This document shows positions 25,341 through 35,849 of a stretch of 64,000 nucleotides of DNA, piece after piece. Source of the DNA: Oscillospiraceae bacterium (lineage in GTDB: Bacteria > Bacillota > Clostridia > Oscillospirales > Acutalibacteraceae); NCBI GenBank assembly GCA_910574995.1, contig CAJTCS010000003.1, forward strand, positions 248,001 to 312,000, read 5' to 3'. The stretch's first letter is position 1; each line of letters begins with the position of its first letter. Below the pieces are notes generated by a model. It was not told the DNA's origin. It was given only the letters and a program-made list of their open reading frames with translations, and ran no database searches. The position numbers and the translations under genes are program-made.

Positions 25341-26864
25341 TCAAGCCTCCCAGTACATTTTGGTCTTGGTGCTGACTTCCCCCTCTTCCAGGGTGAACGT
25401 GAGCGCGGGCTGGGCGGGTTCCCCCAGGCCGCCGATCTCGGGGATGGTGGAGTCGGCTGTAAGGGTCAGCTTATCCCCGGCGAACTGGAAGGTGAACCGC
25501 TTGCCCGCCACAGCCCGGGTGTTGCGGATCTCCACTTCCAGCTTATCCTTGGCGCGCCAGCGGCCGTTGGCCCCATACAGCACGCCGTTTATGCGGCTTT
25601 GCAGGAAGTGCCCCTGCATGCCCACGGCCAGGTCGAAGGGGCCTCCCTCTTGTTTGCAGAGGATGCGCAGGCCCGCGGGGTCAAACCTGAAAGAAATAGA
25701 CTGTAAAGCGCCGCCCTCTGGCACGAAGCAGCCCACCCCGCCGATGACGTCCCCAAAGCCGGGCAGGGGCTGGCCCGGCACATAGGCCGCGCCGGTAAGG
25801 GAGTGCTCCGCGCCGGGGTTGCGCATGCCGAGCATAGGGTTCAGCTCTAAATTTTTCAGGCGGTTTTGCAGCACATGCAAAGCTTTGGGGTCCTCGGGCA
25901 GAGGGGCCTCTGCCATGGCGGGAAGGAGCTTCTCCCACACGGCGGTAAGCACGGCTTGCAGCTTCATAGAGGCAGACTGGATGACCAGTACGGCGTTTTG
26001 CTCCGTCATGACCACCCCGTATTGCCCGAAAGCCCCGTCGCCCCGGAACACGCCCTGGGGCGCGCACCGCCAGAACTGGAAGCCATACCCTTGCTGCCAG
26101 TCTGGGTCGCCGTCCCAGCCGGCCCCCGCGTTTTCGATCTGCTTGTTGGTGGCCAGATGGAACCAATCCGCGTTTAAAAGCTGCCGGCCTTCCCACTGGC
26201 CTTTGTTGCAGATGAACTGTACGAAGCGGGCCATGTCTTCGATGGTGAGATAACACCCGGCCCCGCCCATAGACACCCCGTTGGGCAGGGTATGGCAATG
26301 GATGTCCGTCATGCCCAGGGGCTGGAACAGCCGGGGGCGCAAAAATTCTGTAAGGCTTTGGCCGGCCTTCCTTTGAAGGGCGGCGCACAGCATGTTCGTC
26401 CCGGCCGTATTGTACAGGAAATGGGTGCCGGGCTCGTAGACAAAGGGATGGGAGAGGAAATCGCTTATCCAGTCGTTATCCTGGCTGGGCCCCCAGGCAA
26501 TCTCCGTCTCGTGGCCGCAGCCCATCATCAGCAGATGGCGCAGGGTGCATTTTTGCAGGTTTTCGCTGGGGTTTTCCGGGGTTTTGTCCGGGAACAGGTC
26601 TACCAGGCGGTCGTCCAAGGAGAGGATGCCTTCTTGCACGGCAAAGCCGATGGCCGTGGAGGTGAGGCTTTTGCTGAAAGAGAACATGATGTGGGGCTCG
26701 TCTATGGCATAGGGCTTCCAGGCGCCCTGGGCGCAGACCTTCCCGTGGCGCAGCAGCATGAAGCTGTGCATCTCGATGCCCTGGGCGTACAGCTCCTCCA
26801 GCATGGCGGTAACGGCCGACGAGGGGATGCCGACGCTTTCTGGTGTGGCGTGTTGAAAATTCAT
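25341..26864 (-). CDS. Serine hydrolase, beta-lactamase class C/DD-peptidase fold
   Basis: A 507-residue soluble protein. The SxxK nucleophile motif is SFSK (S62-K65) and the second motif Tyr is in LYNTAGTN; the third motif (usually KTG/HxG) is replaced by a GDGAFGQYG segment. A class-C-like catalytic domain covers about 1-330; an extra beta-rich domain occupies the last ~150 residues. There is no signal peptide, so this is not a typical secreted beta-lactamase. Relatives include esterases and D-amino-acid peptidases (EstB-like). Resistance to beta-lactams should not be inferred. The start ATG sits 6 bases behind GAGGT. Confidence 0.88.
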   Translation of the reverse strand: MNFQHATPESVGIPSSAVTAMLEELYAQGIEMHSFMLLRHGKVCAQGAWKPYAIDEPHIMFSFSKSLTSTAIGFAVQEGILSLDDRLVDLFPDKTPENPSENLQKCTLRHLLMMGCGHETEIAWGPSQDNDWISDFLSHPFVYEPGTHFLYNTAGTNMLCAALQRKAGQSLTEFLRPRLFQPLGMTDIHCHTLPNGVSMGGAGCYLTIEDMARFVQFICNKGQWEGRQLLNADWFHLATNKQIENAGAGWDGDPDWQQGYGFQFWRCAPQGVFRGDGAFGQYGVVMTEQNAVLVIQSASMKLQAVLTAVWEKLLPAMAEAPLPEDPKALHVLQNRLKNLELNPMLGMRNPGAEHSLTGAAYVPGQPLPGFGDVIGGVGCFVPEGGALQSISFRFDPAGLRILCKQEGGPFDLAVGMQGHFLQSRINGVLYGANGRWRAKDKLEVEIRNTRAVAGKRFTFQFAGDKLTLTADSTIPEIGGLGEPAQPALTFTLEEGEVSTKTKMYWEA

Positions 26865-28435
<1,571 letters not shown>

Positions 28436-28509
28436 CCCTGCCCGCGGCCCCGGGCCCTGTAAGGAATTGACATTTCCCGCAAAATACGGTATCCTATAGC
28501 CAACACATT

Positions 28510-28672
28510 AGGGCTTGTTTGAAAAAACGCAAACACCGTCTTTTTGCCCAACCCGGGCGGATTCCTGTGTTGGAAATCCTCGAAAGGCAACAGCCTTTCT
28601 TGCGGTTTCCGCCTTGAAACCGCCTGGTCCGAGACAAAAATCCGGCACTTTCTCTATTTTCAAACAAGTCCT
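28510..28672. mobile_element. 163-bp MITE-like inverted-repeat element
   Basis: Terminal inverted repeats match at 15 of 16 positions (AGGGCTTGTTTGAAAA at the left; AGGACTTGTTTGAAAA inverted at the right). Internal hairpins are GAAAGGC/GCCTTTC and CGGTTTC/GAAACCG. It has no coding capacity and occupies the eno-punA gap. Its ends do not resemble those of the triple-hairpin family, so it is a separate element type. No transposase is present in the window. Confidence 0.7.
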
Positions 28673-28738
28673 AAAAAAACAGCCCGTCTTTTTTTAGTGC
28701 TTCGGTTGTATGGGCAAAACCTATGGGAGGTATGGGAA

Positions 28739-29563
28739 ATGGGAGCCATTATGGACAGGGTACGGCGTTGTGTGGAAGACATCCGGAAAAAGACAGATTT
28801 TGCGCCCCGGGCGGCGCTGGTGCTGGGGTCTGGCCTGGGGGGCTTTGCGGACAAGGTGCGGGCTGCTGCCCAGGTGGATTACAGCGAGATCGGCGGTTTC
28901 CCCGTATCCACCGTGCCAGGGCATAAAGGGCGGTTCGTGTTTGGGTATGTGGGGGATACCCCTGTGGCTGTGATGCAGGGCCGGGTACACTATTACGAGG
29001 GCTATCCCATGGAGGATGTGGTATTGCCCATCCGGGTGCTGGGCGCCCTGGGGGCGAAAGAGCTTTTCCTTACCAATGCGGCGGGGGGCATCAGCCCAAA
29101 GCTGGCCTCTGGCAGCCTGATGCTGCTGACCGACCATATCACTACCTTTGTGCCTTCCCCGCTCATCGGCCCCAATGAGGATAGTCTGGGGCCGCGCTTC
29201 CCGGACATGACGGAGGTTTATTCGCTGCGCCTGCGGGAACTGGCAAAGCGGGCGGCGGCAAAGCGGGGCATACCCCTGGAGGAGGGCGTATATGTGCAGT
29301 GTACCGGCCCCAATTATGAAACCCCAGCGGAGATCCGTATGCTCCAGGCCCTGGGGGCTGGGGCGGTGGGCATGAGCACGGCCTGCGAGGCCATGGCGGC
29401 CCGGCACATGGGCCTGGAGGTATGCGGCGTCAGCTGCGTGACCAACCTGGCGGCGGGCCTAAGCGACAAGAAGCTTGACCACCAAGAGGTGCAGGAGATT
29501 GCCGACCGGGTATCCGGGGATTTCCAGGGCCTGTTGTGGGAGCTGTTGGCGGGGCTGGCATAA
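28739..29563 (+). CDS. punA: Purine nucleoside phosphorylase
   Basis: A 274-residue trimeric-type PNP that phosphorolyses (deoxy)inosine and guanosine to base plus ribose-1-phosphate for purine salvage. Phosphate-binding GSGLGG is near residue 30; GRVHYYEGY, NAAGGIS and the base-contacting GPNYETPAE are in the expected order, and VTNLAAG is near the end. The open frame reaches back into the upstream inverted-repeat element, but GGGAGG lies 8 bases before this ATG and gives the normal length. It is not in an operon with deoB or other salvage genes here. Confidence 0.95.
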   Translation: MGAIMDRVRRCVEDIRKKTDFAPRAALVLGSGLGGFADKVRAAAQVDYSEIGGFPVSTVPGHKGRFVFGYVGDTPVAVMQGRVHYYEGYPMEDVVLPIRVLGALGAKELFLTNAAGGISPKLASGSLMLLTDHITTFVPSPLIGPNEDSLGPRFPDMTEVYSLRLRELAKRAAAKRGIPLEEGVYVQCTGPNYETPAEIRMLQALGAGAVGMSTACEAMAARHMGLEVCGVSCVTNLAAGLSDKKLDHQEVQEIADRVSGDFQGLLWELLAGLA

Positions 29564-29627
29564 AAAGTACAGCGGCCGACAGCTTTGGAAACGGGTATTT
29601 TCCCGCCGCGTTAGCGGGAATAAAGAA

Positions 29628-29661
29628 GGGCACGGCCTGGGAGTATCGCCAGGCCGTGCCC
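29628..29661 (+). terminator. Terminator between punA and the convergent exporter gene
   Basis: A perfect 13-bp stem GGGCACGGCCTGG/CCAGGCCGTGCCC with flanking AA/TT pairs, then TTTATAAT. It is symmetric and may end transcription from both sides. Confidence 0.85.
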
Positions 29662-29767
29662 TTTATAATGGGGAAAGCGTTTGTGGTTTTGGTTTTTACA
29701 GCCAAAACAGCGGTATACAGCCGTACTGCCAAAGCGGTGGCACGGCGGTGCCTGTTACGGGGCGGCT

Positions 29768-29822
29768 TATAGTTAACGCGGTTCAAAAGAGAGCGTACCG
29801 ATTCTCAAGCGCGTTTACGATA
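29768..29822 (-). repeat. Triple-hairpin element, copy 3 (internally deleted)
   Basis: A 55-bp remnant in reverse orientation. Both ends are kept (TATAGTTAACGC at 29768; TATCGTAAACGC read in from 29822), along with half of hairpin 1 and half of hairpin 3, but the middle is missing. The 29564-29876 gap otherwise holds only the punA terminator and no gene. Confidence 0.75.
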
Positions 29823-29876
29823 ACGGGTGCAGGGGATTGCAAAGGCTTTAAAAAAAGTTCCCGCGCCGCCGGGCCA

Positions 29877-31706
29877 TTAGGCCCCCAATACGCTTTCCGC
29901 TGTTTCGGTCTCAAACTGCTTGTTGTACAGGTCGGCGTAATAACCGCCTTGCTCCATCAGCTGCTGGTGGGTGCCCTGCTCTACGATCTTGCCCCCGCGC
30001 ACCACTAGGATCAGGTCCGCTTTGCGGATGGTGGAAAGCCGGTGGGCGATGAGGAAGGAAGTGCGCCCTGTTAACATCGTAGAGATGGCGCTCTGTATCA
30101 AGGACTCTGTTTTGGTATCGATAGAGGCCGTGGCCTCGTCCAGCACGAAGATACGGGGGTCTGCCAGCACAGCCCGCGCAAAGGATACCAGCTGCTTCTC
30201 ACCGGTGGAAAGCTGGCCGCCGCCTTCGCCTACGTCGCTGTCATAGCCGTGCTCCATGCGCGTGATAAAGCCATGGGCGTTCACCAGCTTGGCCGCCGCG
30301 ACGATTTCCTCGTCGGTGGCGTCCAGCCGGCCATACCGGATATTTTCCTTTACCGACCCGGAGAACAGGTGGGGCGTTTGCAGCACATAGCCAATGCTGC
30401 TGTGCAGCCACAGCATGCTGCGCTCCCGGTAGTCTTTCCCGTCAATGAGGATGCGCCCGGCGGTGGGCTCGAAAAACCGGCAGGCCAGGTTTACCAAAGT
30501 GGACTTCCCCGCCCCCGTCTCCCCCACAATGGCCACCGTGGTGCCGGCGGGCACGTCCAGGGTGAAATGCTCCAGCACGTTTTCCGTGCCGTCCGGGTAT
30601 TGGAAAGAGATGTCGTCGAATGTGATGTGCCCCTTCAGTTCCTCCCAATTCTCTTTCTTCGGCTCAAAAGAGGTGCCATATTTCTGTATGACCTCCGGCG
30701 TATCCGTAATTTGGGGCTTCAGCTCCAGCAAGGCGGAGACCCGTTCAATGTTGGCCTGGGTGGCGATGAAGTTGGAAATGGTGCGGGCTAAGGTCTGTAC
30801 CGGGTCGGCGATGACCAGGGCAAAGTTTACAAAAACCGTCAATTCGCCGATGCCAATGTCCCCCCACATAACCATGCTGCCACCGCCTGTAATGACGAAA
30901 GCCACAGCCAGGGCAGTCAGGAAACCTATCATGGGGACGTATACGGCATTCAGCAGCACGGCCCGCACGGTGGTGCCGCGCATGCGGCCCGTCACTTCTT
31001 GGAAAGCGGCGGTATTCTTGTCCTCGATAACCAGGGTTTTAGATGTCTTCGCGCCGGAAATGCCCTCGTTATAATGGCGGGTGATTTCCGCGTTGATTTT
31101 GCGCACCTGGCGGTTCAGGTTCAAAATGCGTTTCTGGAAGTACAAGGTCAACAAGGCGATGGGGGGCACCACTGCCAGGATGAGCAGGGCCAGCCGCCAG
31201 TTGATGCACAGCATAACCACCATGCAGCCGATGACATAGGCGCTGCTCCAGAAGATGTCCACCAGGCTCCAGGCGAATACGCCGCCAATGCGGTTGGTGT
31301 CGCTCATAACACGGGCCATGATGACCCCTACAGGGGTGGTATTATAATAAGAAAAGCTTAAGGTCTGCAGGTGGGTAAACAGCGTCTTTTTCAAGTCCCG
31401 TCCCAGGTACATCTCCACCTGCAAGGCAGACCGGGCAAACATCACCACACAGCTCATCTGCAACAGGACAATGGCAAGGTATCCCACGGCAAACCCCGTG
31501 ATGCCCTCGGTGCTGCGGGGCGTCACGAAGTGGTCTACCGCATAGCCCGACAGCAGCGGGAGGGCGATATCTGCCGCGGCGTTTACCAGCATAGTGGCCA
31601 AAATCAAGGCCATCTTTTTGCTGTACGGCTGCAGAAAAGGCACCAGCTTGGCCCATGTTTTCAGCGACGAGAACCTTTCCTTCCTTTCAGTCTTTTTTGC
31701 TTCCAT
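29877..31706 (-). CDS. Heterodimeric ABC exporter subunit, catalytically complete half
   Basis: A 609-residue half-transporter: six membrane segments (about 1-320), then a nucleotide-binding domain. Walker A is GETGAGKST, the signature is LSTGEKQ, Walker B is FVLDEATASID with the catalytic Glu present, and the switch His is in IAHRLS. The start at MEAKKTE follows AGGAG at 8 bases. The partner half at 32683 carries the opposite features (canonical ISGGQ signature but Asp in place of the Walker B Glu), the classic asymmetric pair of BmrCD/TM287-288-like drug or lipid exporters. A GNAT gene lies between them. Substrate unknown. Confidence 0.93.
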   Translation of the reverse strand: MEAKKTERKERFSSLKTWAKLVPFLQPYSKKMALILATMLVNAAADIALPLLSGYAVDHFVTPRSTEGITGFAVGYLAIVLLQMSCVVMFARSALQVEMYLGRDLKKTLFTHLQTLSFSYYNTTPVGVIMARVMSDTNRIGGVFAWSLVDIFWSSAYVIGCMVVMLCINWRLALLILAVVPPIALLTLYFQKRILNLNRQVRKINAEITRHYNEGISGAKTSKTLVIEDKNTAAFQEVTGRMRGTTVRAVLLNAVYVPMIGFLTALAVAFVITGGGSMVMWGDIGIGELTVFVNFALVIADPVQTLARTISNFIATQANIERVSALLELKPQITDTPEVIQKYGTSFEPKKENWEELKGHITFDDISFQYPDGTENVLEHFTLDVPAGTTVAIVGETGAGKSTLVNLACRFFEPTAGRILIDGKDYRERSMLWLHSSIGYVLQTPHLFSGSVKENIRYGRLDATDEEIVAAAKLVNAHGFITRMEHGYDSDVGEGGGQLSTGEKQLVSFARAVLADPRIFVLDEATASIDTKTESLIQSAISTMLTGRTSFLIAHRLSTIRKADLILVVRGGKIVEQGTHQQLMEQGGYYADLYNKQFETETAESVLGA

Positions 31707-31743
31707 GTATGTTTCTCCTATTGTTCTATCCATTTCCTTACGG

Positions 31744-32622
31744 CTATTTCCCAGGCTGTTCCCAATAAGTCCACACAGTTCCTGGCCCATAGCCTATCTT
31801 TTTATAAAACGGATGGCTTCCCCCTGTCATATGGGTGGCACCCAAAGGCTTCATCCGCCTGTACAGCTCTGAAAGGGCAGCCCGGGCCAGCCCCCTGCCC
31901 CGGTACTCTGGCACCGTGCACAGGGGCTCCATATAGGCTAAGGAATTTTCCGGCACCCACCACATACCCGCATAACAAGCGTAGCGCCCATCGGGCCCTT
32001 CCACACCAAGGGCATATTCAAAAGTGGCGTGGGGCGCGGCAGCCAGGGCGAAGCCGCTTTCGCAGATCCCGTTCCAAGGCCCTTCCCCTTTCTCATGGCC
32101 AAAGCCCTTCCAGCAGCATTCTACAGCCTTGGCCGTGTCCAGGCCCCCTATCCCGGTAAACCGGAAGCCTTCCGGGAGGGGGAAGTCCAGGGGCTGTCCG
32201 AAATCAAACATCAAATCTTCCTTTGCGCCGGTCTGGATATATCCGGCCTGTTTAGCTGCCTGTATCAATGCGGCCTGGCCGCCAAACAGCACCAGACGCT
32301 GGCAGCCCCCCGCACAGGGCATACCCTTCCCAGCGTAAGCAATCATCTCCCGGGCCAAGGCTTCATATCCGGGCCGCAGGCTGAAAAGTACATCTGACAC
32401 AGGGTCTTCGTAAAAGCAGAAGCCTACAGTTTTCTCCCCGTCCCGCCAAATCCTGCAGCGGTGCAGAAAAGATTTATCCATCCAGTCAGAGGCTAAAGCA
32501 TATTCCCAAAAGGGGGCCGCCGGGCCGTTGCCCCAGTCTCGCTGGTAGACCTCTGCCATAAACCGGTAGATTTCCATATGATCTGCCAACACCCGGAAAG
32601 GGCTTGCTGCAATTTTACCCAT
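31744..32622 (-). CDS. GNAT family N-acetyltransferase
   Basis: A 292-residue protein with a C-terminal GNAT domain. Motif A is VPEYRGRGLARAAL near residue 240, preceded by EPLCT and followed by GGSHPFYKKIGY. The N-terminal ~130 residues probably form a second, degenerate GNAT-like or regulatory part, since no second pyrophosphate loop is visible. AAGGAGGG lies 8-10 bases before the ATG; the longer frame has no ribosome site. It is inserted between the two halves of an ABC exporter, with gaps of 37 and 60 bases, so it is probably co-transcribed. Confidence 0.85.
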   Translation of the reverse strand: MGKIAASPFRVLADHMEIYRFMAEVYQRDWGNGPAAPFWEYALASDWMDKSFLHRCRIWRDGEKTVGFCFYEDPVSDVLFSLRPGYEALAREMIAYAGKGMPCAGGCQRLVLFGGQAALIQAAKQAGYIQTGAKEDLMFDFGQPLDFPLPEGFRFTGIGGLDTAKAVECCWKGFGHEKGEGPWNGICESGFALAAAPHATFEYALGVEGPDGRYACYAGMWWVPENSLAYMEPLCTVPEYRGRGLARAALSELYRRMKPLGATHMTGGSHPFYKKIGYGPGTVWTYWEQPGK

Positions 32623-32682
32623 ATAAAGTGCCCTCCTTATAAGCTTTCTTCTGTTTAGGGCCAAAGAGATCGGATCGAAAAA

Positions 32683-34500
32683 CTAATTGGCTTTCTGCAT
32701 GTCGAAAATACGCTTGTAAATGCCTTCCTGCCCGATAAGCTCCTGATGGGTGCCCAGCTGGGAGACCCGGCCCCGGTCCAGCACTAAGATCTGGTCGGCG
32801 TTCATCAGGGTGGTGATGCGGTGGGCAATGAGGATGGTGGTGCCGTGGACGTTTTCCTTAATGGATTGGCGTATTTTCTGGTCCGTCTCCATGTCCACGG
32901 CGGAGAGGGAATCGTCGAACACCTTGATAGGGGTGTCCTGCATCAGCATCCGGGCAATGGCCACGCGCTGCTTTTGCCCGCCAGAAATGGTCACGCCCCG
33001 TTCGCCAATGGGGGTCTCGTACCCTTGGGCAAAATTCTCGATGGCGTCGTCGATGACGGCTAGCCTGGCAAAATGCCGTACGGTCTCCAGGTCCTCCCGG
33101 GCCGCCCCGTCGGCAATGCTTTCCCGGAAGGTTTTCGAGAACAGGAAGGGCTCTTGCAGTACGATGCCAATGTTTTTCCGCAGGTGGCTGATATCCATGT
33201 CCCGGATGTCCACCCCGCCGATGGTGATGGCGCCCTGCCCTTGGGGCAGTTCGTACAGCCTGTCCAATAAGTACATCAGGGTAGATTTGCCGCTGCCCGT
33301 GGCGCCCAGGATGCCGAAGGTGCTGCCCGCCTTTACGGTGAAGCTCACGTCCTCCAGTACGCCGGCGCTGCCCGTATAGCCAAAGCTGACATGGTCGAAA
33401 GCAATGTCGCCGGTCAAGTCTGGCCGCTGGGGGGACGGGCAGTTTTCTTCCTCCTGGGCGTCCAGGATGTCGAACAGGCGGGTGGCGCTGATGGAGGTCT
33501 TGCTCAACTCACTTAAAAGGCGGCCAAGGTTCCGCACTGGCCACACCAGCATGGAATTATAGGCGGCAAAAGCCAGGAACTCCCCGGCGGTAAGCTGGCC
33601 GCGCTCTACGAAGAAAGCCCCGGCCACAATGATGACCAGAACCTGGAAGCCGGCGGAAAGGTCGCCCAGGCCCCAGTTCAGGCCCATCACACGGCCCAGC
33701 CGCACCCACATGCCGGTAAATTCCTCATTTTTCTGGTTAAAGCGGTCGATCTCGAAGCGTTCCCGGCCAAAGGCACGCACCACCCGCACGCCGGTCAGGT
33801 TTTCCTGCACCAGGGCGGTCAGCTCGCCCTCGGTCTCGTCGGCCTGCTGGAACTTTTTGCCTACAATGGCAAAGAAGACCAGGGACATGGCAAACACCAC
33901 CGGGATGAACGCAGTGACAATCAAAGACAGCTGGACGTTCATAGAGAACATCAGCCCCAGGGAAACGGCAATGAGCAGCACGATGCGGATGCATTCCATC
34001 AATTGGTCGCTGACAAAGTTGCGGATCAGATCCACATCCTGGGTGCACCGCTGGATGATGTCGCCAGTTTGATGGGAGTTGTGCCAGGCATAGGGCAGGC
34101 GTTGGATATGGTCGAACAGGGTGTCCCGGATGCGGGCCACGGTACCCTCGCAGGCCCGGGCCAGGTTCATGCGGGAGGAATAATTGGAAAGCCCGGCAAT
34201 GGCGGCAAAAGCCAGGGAGGCCCCCGCGCAGATGATGATGTGGGAGCGCAAGGCCTCACGTAAAGCCCCCTGCCCGCCCATAGACTGTATCCAGCTGTCC
34301 AGGAAACCAGGCAGGCTGAAGGGGTTTTCGTTTATCACCGAATCGACGGTGACGCGGATGACCTGCGGCGTCATATAGTTTGCCACCACGGACGCCACCA
34401 CCATGGCTACCGACAGCAGGAATTGCAGCCGGAACCCTTTCGTATAGGGGAAAAACCGCAGGATATTGGATTTTTTCTGTTCATTAGGCTTGCTTTTCAT
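32683..34500 (-). CDS. Heterodimeric ABC exporter subunit, degenerate-site half
   Basis: A 605-residue half-transporter with an N-terminal six-helix membrane domain (about 15-330) and a C-terminal ATPase. Walker A GATGSGKST, signature ISGGQKQR and the switch His in IAHRIT are present. Walker B ends VFDDSLSAVD, so the catalytic Glu is replaced by Asp. That marks the non-hydrolytic site of an asymmetric exporter completed by the 29877 gene. The ribosome site before the ATG is weak. It is first of the three-gene unit (this gene, GNAT, partner half). Confidence 0.93.
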   Translation of the reverse strand: MKSKPNEQKKSNILRFFPYTKGFRLQFLLSVAMVVASVVANYMTPQVIRVTVDSVINENPFSLPGFLDSWIQSMGGQGALREALRSHIIICAGASLAFAAIAGLSNYSSRMNLARACEGTVARIRDTLFDHIQRLPYAWHNSHQTGDIIQRCTQDVDLIRNFVSDQLMECIRIVLLIAVSLGLMFSMNVQLSLIVTAFIPVVFAMSLVFFAIVGKKFQQADETEGELTALVQENLTGVRVVRAFGRERFEIDRFNQKNEEFTGMWVRLGRVMGLNWGLGDLSAGFQVLVIIVAGAFFVERGQLTAGEFLAFAAYNSMLVWPVRNLGRLLSELSKTSISATRLFDILDAQEEENCPSPQRPDLTGDIAFDHVSFGYTGSAGVLEDVSFTVKAGSTFGILGATGSGKSTLMYLLDRLYELPQGQGAITIGGVDIRDMDISHLRKNIGIVLQEPFLFSKTFRESIADGAAREDLETVRHFARLAVIDDAIENFAQGYETPIGERGVTISGGQKQRVAIARMLMQDTPIKVFDDSLSAVDMETDQKIRQSIKENVHGTTILIAHRITTLMNADQILVLDRGRVSQLGTHQELIGQEGIYKRIFDMQKAN

Positions 34501-35013
34501 AACGCAGGTATACCTCTCAAAGATAATGTACAAAATAAACCGTATAAAATGGACACGCCTTGCCCCGTCCCGCGCCAGGCGATAAAAAAAGCGCGGCAAG
34601 CCAAGGCAGCCTAAGCCCCAGAGACACGGAAGGGGCAAGGGTGCGGGTTGGCTGTGCCAGCGCGGTTCTGTGCAACGTACAGCAGAAAGCGGGCAAAGAT
34701 ATTAAGGACGGTATATCAAAGATACTAGCATGGCAACAGGGAAAAGTCAACAGGGAAAAGACAGTTTTTGCAAAATTTTTACAGAAGCTGCCGGGCGGGG
34801 CGCATGTAGGGTATTGCCCGTAACGGCCATAAAAGGCCGGGGCCTGGAAAGCGGCAGCCCTATGGTTAGATAAAGGAAGAGGGGAAGTACATTTTTGAGG
34901 GACAGGGGGTTGACTTTTTTGCCTGCAAAGGTGTATACTATAGGCGCAGCTGGTTTTAAAAACTAAATATCGACACGCAAACACTAGATGAAACAAAAGG
35001 AAAGGTGGATATC
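34501..35013. other. Gene-free divergent region between exporter and hemolysin-III genes
   Basis: A 513-base gap. A long minus-strand frame exists here but has no ribosome site and a composition unlike a protein. A CCTTGCCCC/GGGGCAAGG inverted pair flanks about 34555-34645. The right end holds the promoter for the gene at 35014. I found no tRNA, SRP RNA or other RNA signature. Confidence 0.6.
34910..34939 (+). promoter_or_regulatory. Promoter of the hemolysin-III family gene
   Basis: TTGACT, an 18-base spacer, TATACT, with start about 65-70 bases before the ATG. Confidence 0.75.
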
Positions 35014-35724
35014 ATGGAACAGGCCATACAAGCTGGGAAAAGGGTAGCAATCCGGGAGAGGGACAGCCGGCGGGCGGAAAAGCGGCTGCGGCTTGGGCTG
35101 CCCTGTTATACTTTGGGGGAAGAGGTCTTTTCCTCGGTATCCCACGGGGCGGCGGCGCTGCTGGCGGTGGCAGGGCTGGTCTTGCTGCTGGTGTTTTGCG
35201 AGAAGACCCCGCTGAAGGTGTCCAGCGCGTCTATTTATGGCGCTACCATGGTGCTGCTGTATACGGTGTCGGCGGTATACCATGGGCTGGGGCTAAACCG
35301 GGCCAAGGTCGTGTTCCGGTCCCTGGACCACTGTACGATCTTCCTGCTCATTGCCGGCACATACACCCCCATCACCCTGGTAAGCCTGGGAGGCGCGCAG
35401 GGCTGGGAGATGTTCGGGGTGGTGTGGGCTGCGGCGGTGCTGGGCGTTATACTGAACGCGATTAGCGTAGAGCGGTTCAAGGTGTTCTCGATGGTGTGTT
35501 ATCTGGCTATGGGCTGGGTGGTAGTGTTCGCTATGAAGACCTTTATCCGCAACGTAAGCCCGGCAGGCTTCTGGTGCCTGCTGGCTGGCGGCCTGTGTTA
35601 CACCCTGGGGGCCGCGCTGTATGGGGCGGGGAAAAAAGTGCCCTACATGCACTCTGTGTTTCATCTGTTCGTGCTGGCGGGCAGCGTACTCCACACGGTG
35701 GCGGTGTATCAGGTGTTGAAGTAG
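35014..35724 (+). CDS. Hemolysin III / TrhA (PAQR-like) membrane protein
   Basis: A 236-residue integral membrane protein with seven hydrophobic segments. Family hallmarks are EEVFSSVSHG near the start of helix 1, SAVYHGL with its metal-binding His, RSLDHCTIFLLIAGTYTP, and the HSVFHLFVLAGS region with two His near the C-terminus. Despite its name, the bacterial family (YqfA/TrhA) is linked to membrane homeostasis rather than proven cytolysis. GGTGG precedes the ATG. A strong terminator follows, making it monocistronic. Confidence 0.92.
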   Translation: MEQAIQAGKRVAIRERDSRRAEKRLRLGLPCYTLGEEVFSSVSHGAAALLAVAGLVLLLVFCEKTPLKVSSASIYGATMVLLYTVSAVYHGLGLNRAKVVFRSLDHCTIFLLIAGTYTPITLVSLGGAQGWEMFGVVWAAAVLGVILNAISVERFKVFSMVCYLAMGWVVVFAMKTFIRNVSPAGFWCLLAGGLCYTLGAALYGAGKKVPYMHSVFHLFVLAGSVLHTVAVYQVLK

Positions 35725-35785
35725 CCCTGTGGGCCAATCTATGCCGGGGGGCTTTATCTGGAAAAGTAAGAGTACGATAGGCATA

Positions 35786-35825
35786 AAAACCGTCCCCCGG
35801 CCTGGAAAGGCAAGGGGACGGTTTT
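35786..35825. terminator. Bidirectional terminator between convergent genes
   Basis: A perfect 12-bp stem AAAACCGTCCCC/GGGGACGGTTTT with a 16-base loop. A/T tracts at both ends give a U-run on either strand. Confidence 0.88.
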
Positions 35826-35849
35826 CTGTGGATGGTGGGGAAGGCCTTT

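Noticed and set aside
25341-26864. Calling the 507-residue hydrolase a beta-lactamase resistance gene
   Set aside because: No signal peptide, the third active-site motif is altered, and an extra C-terminal domain is present; esterase or peptidase relatives fit as well.
34517-34996. A 159-residue minus-strand open frame across the exporter/hemolysin gap
   Set aside because: No ribosome site, composition dominated by Pro/Cys/His, and it overlaps a strong promoter for the divergent gene at 34910-34939.
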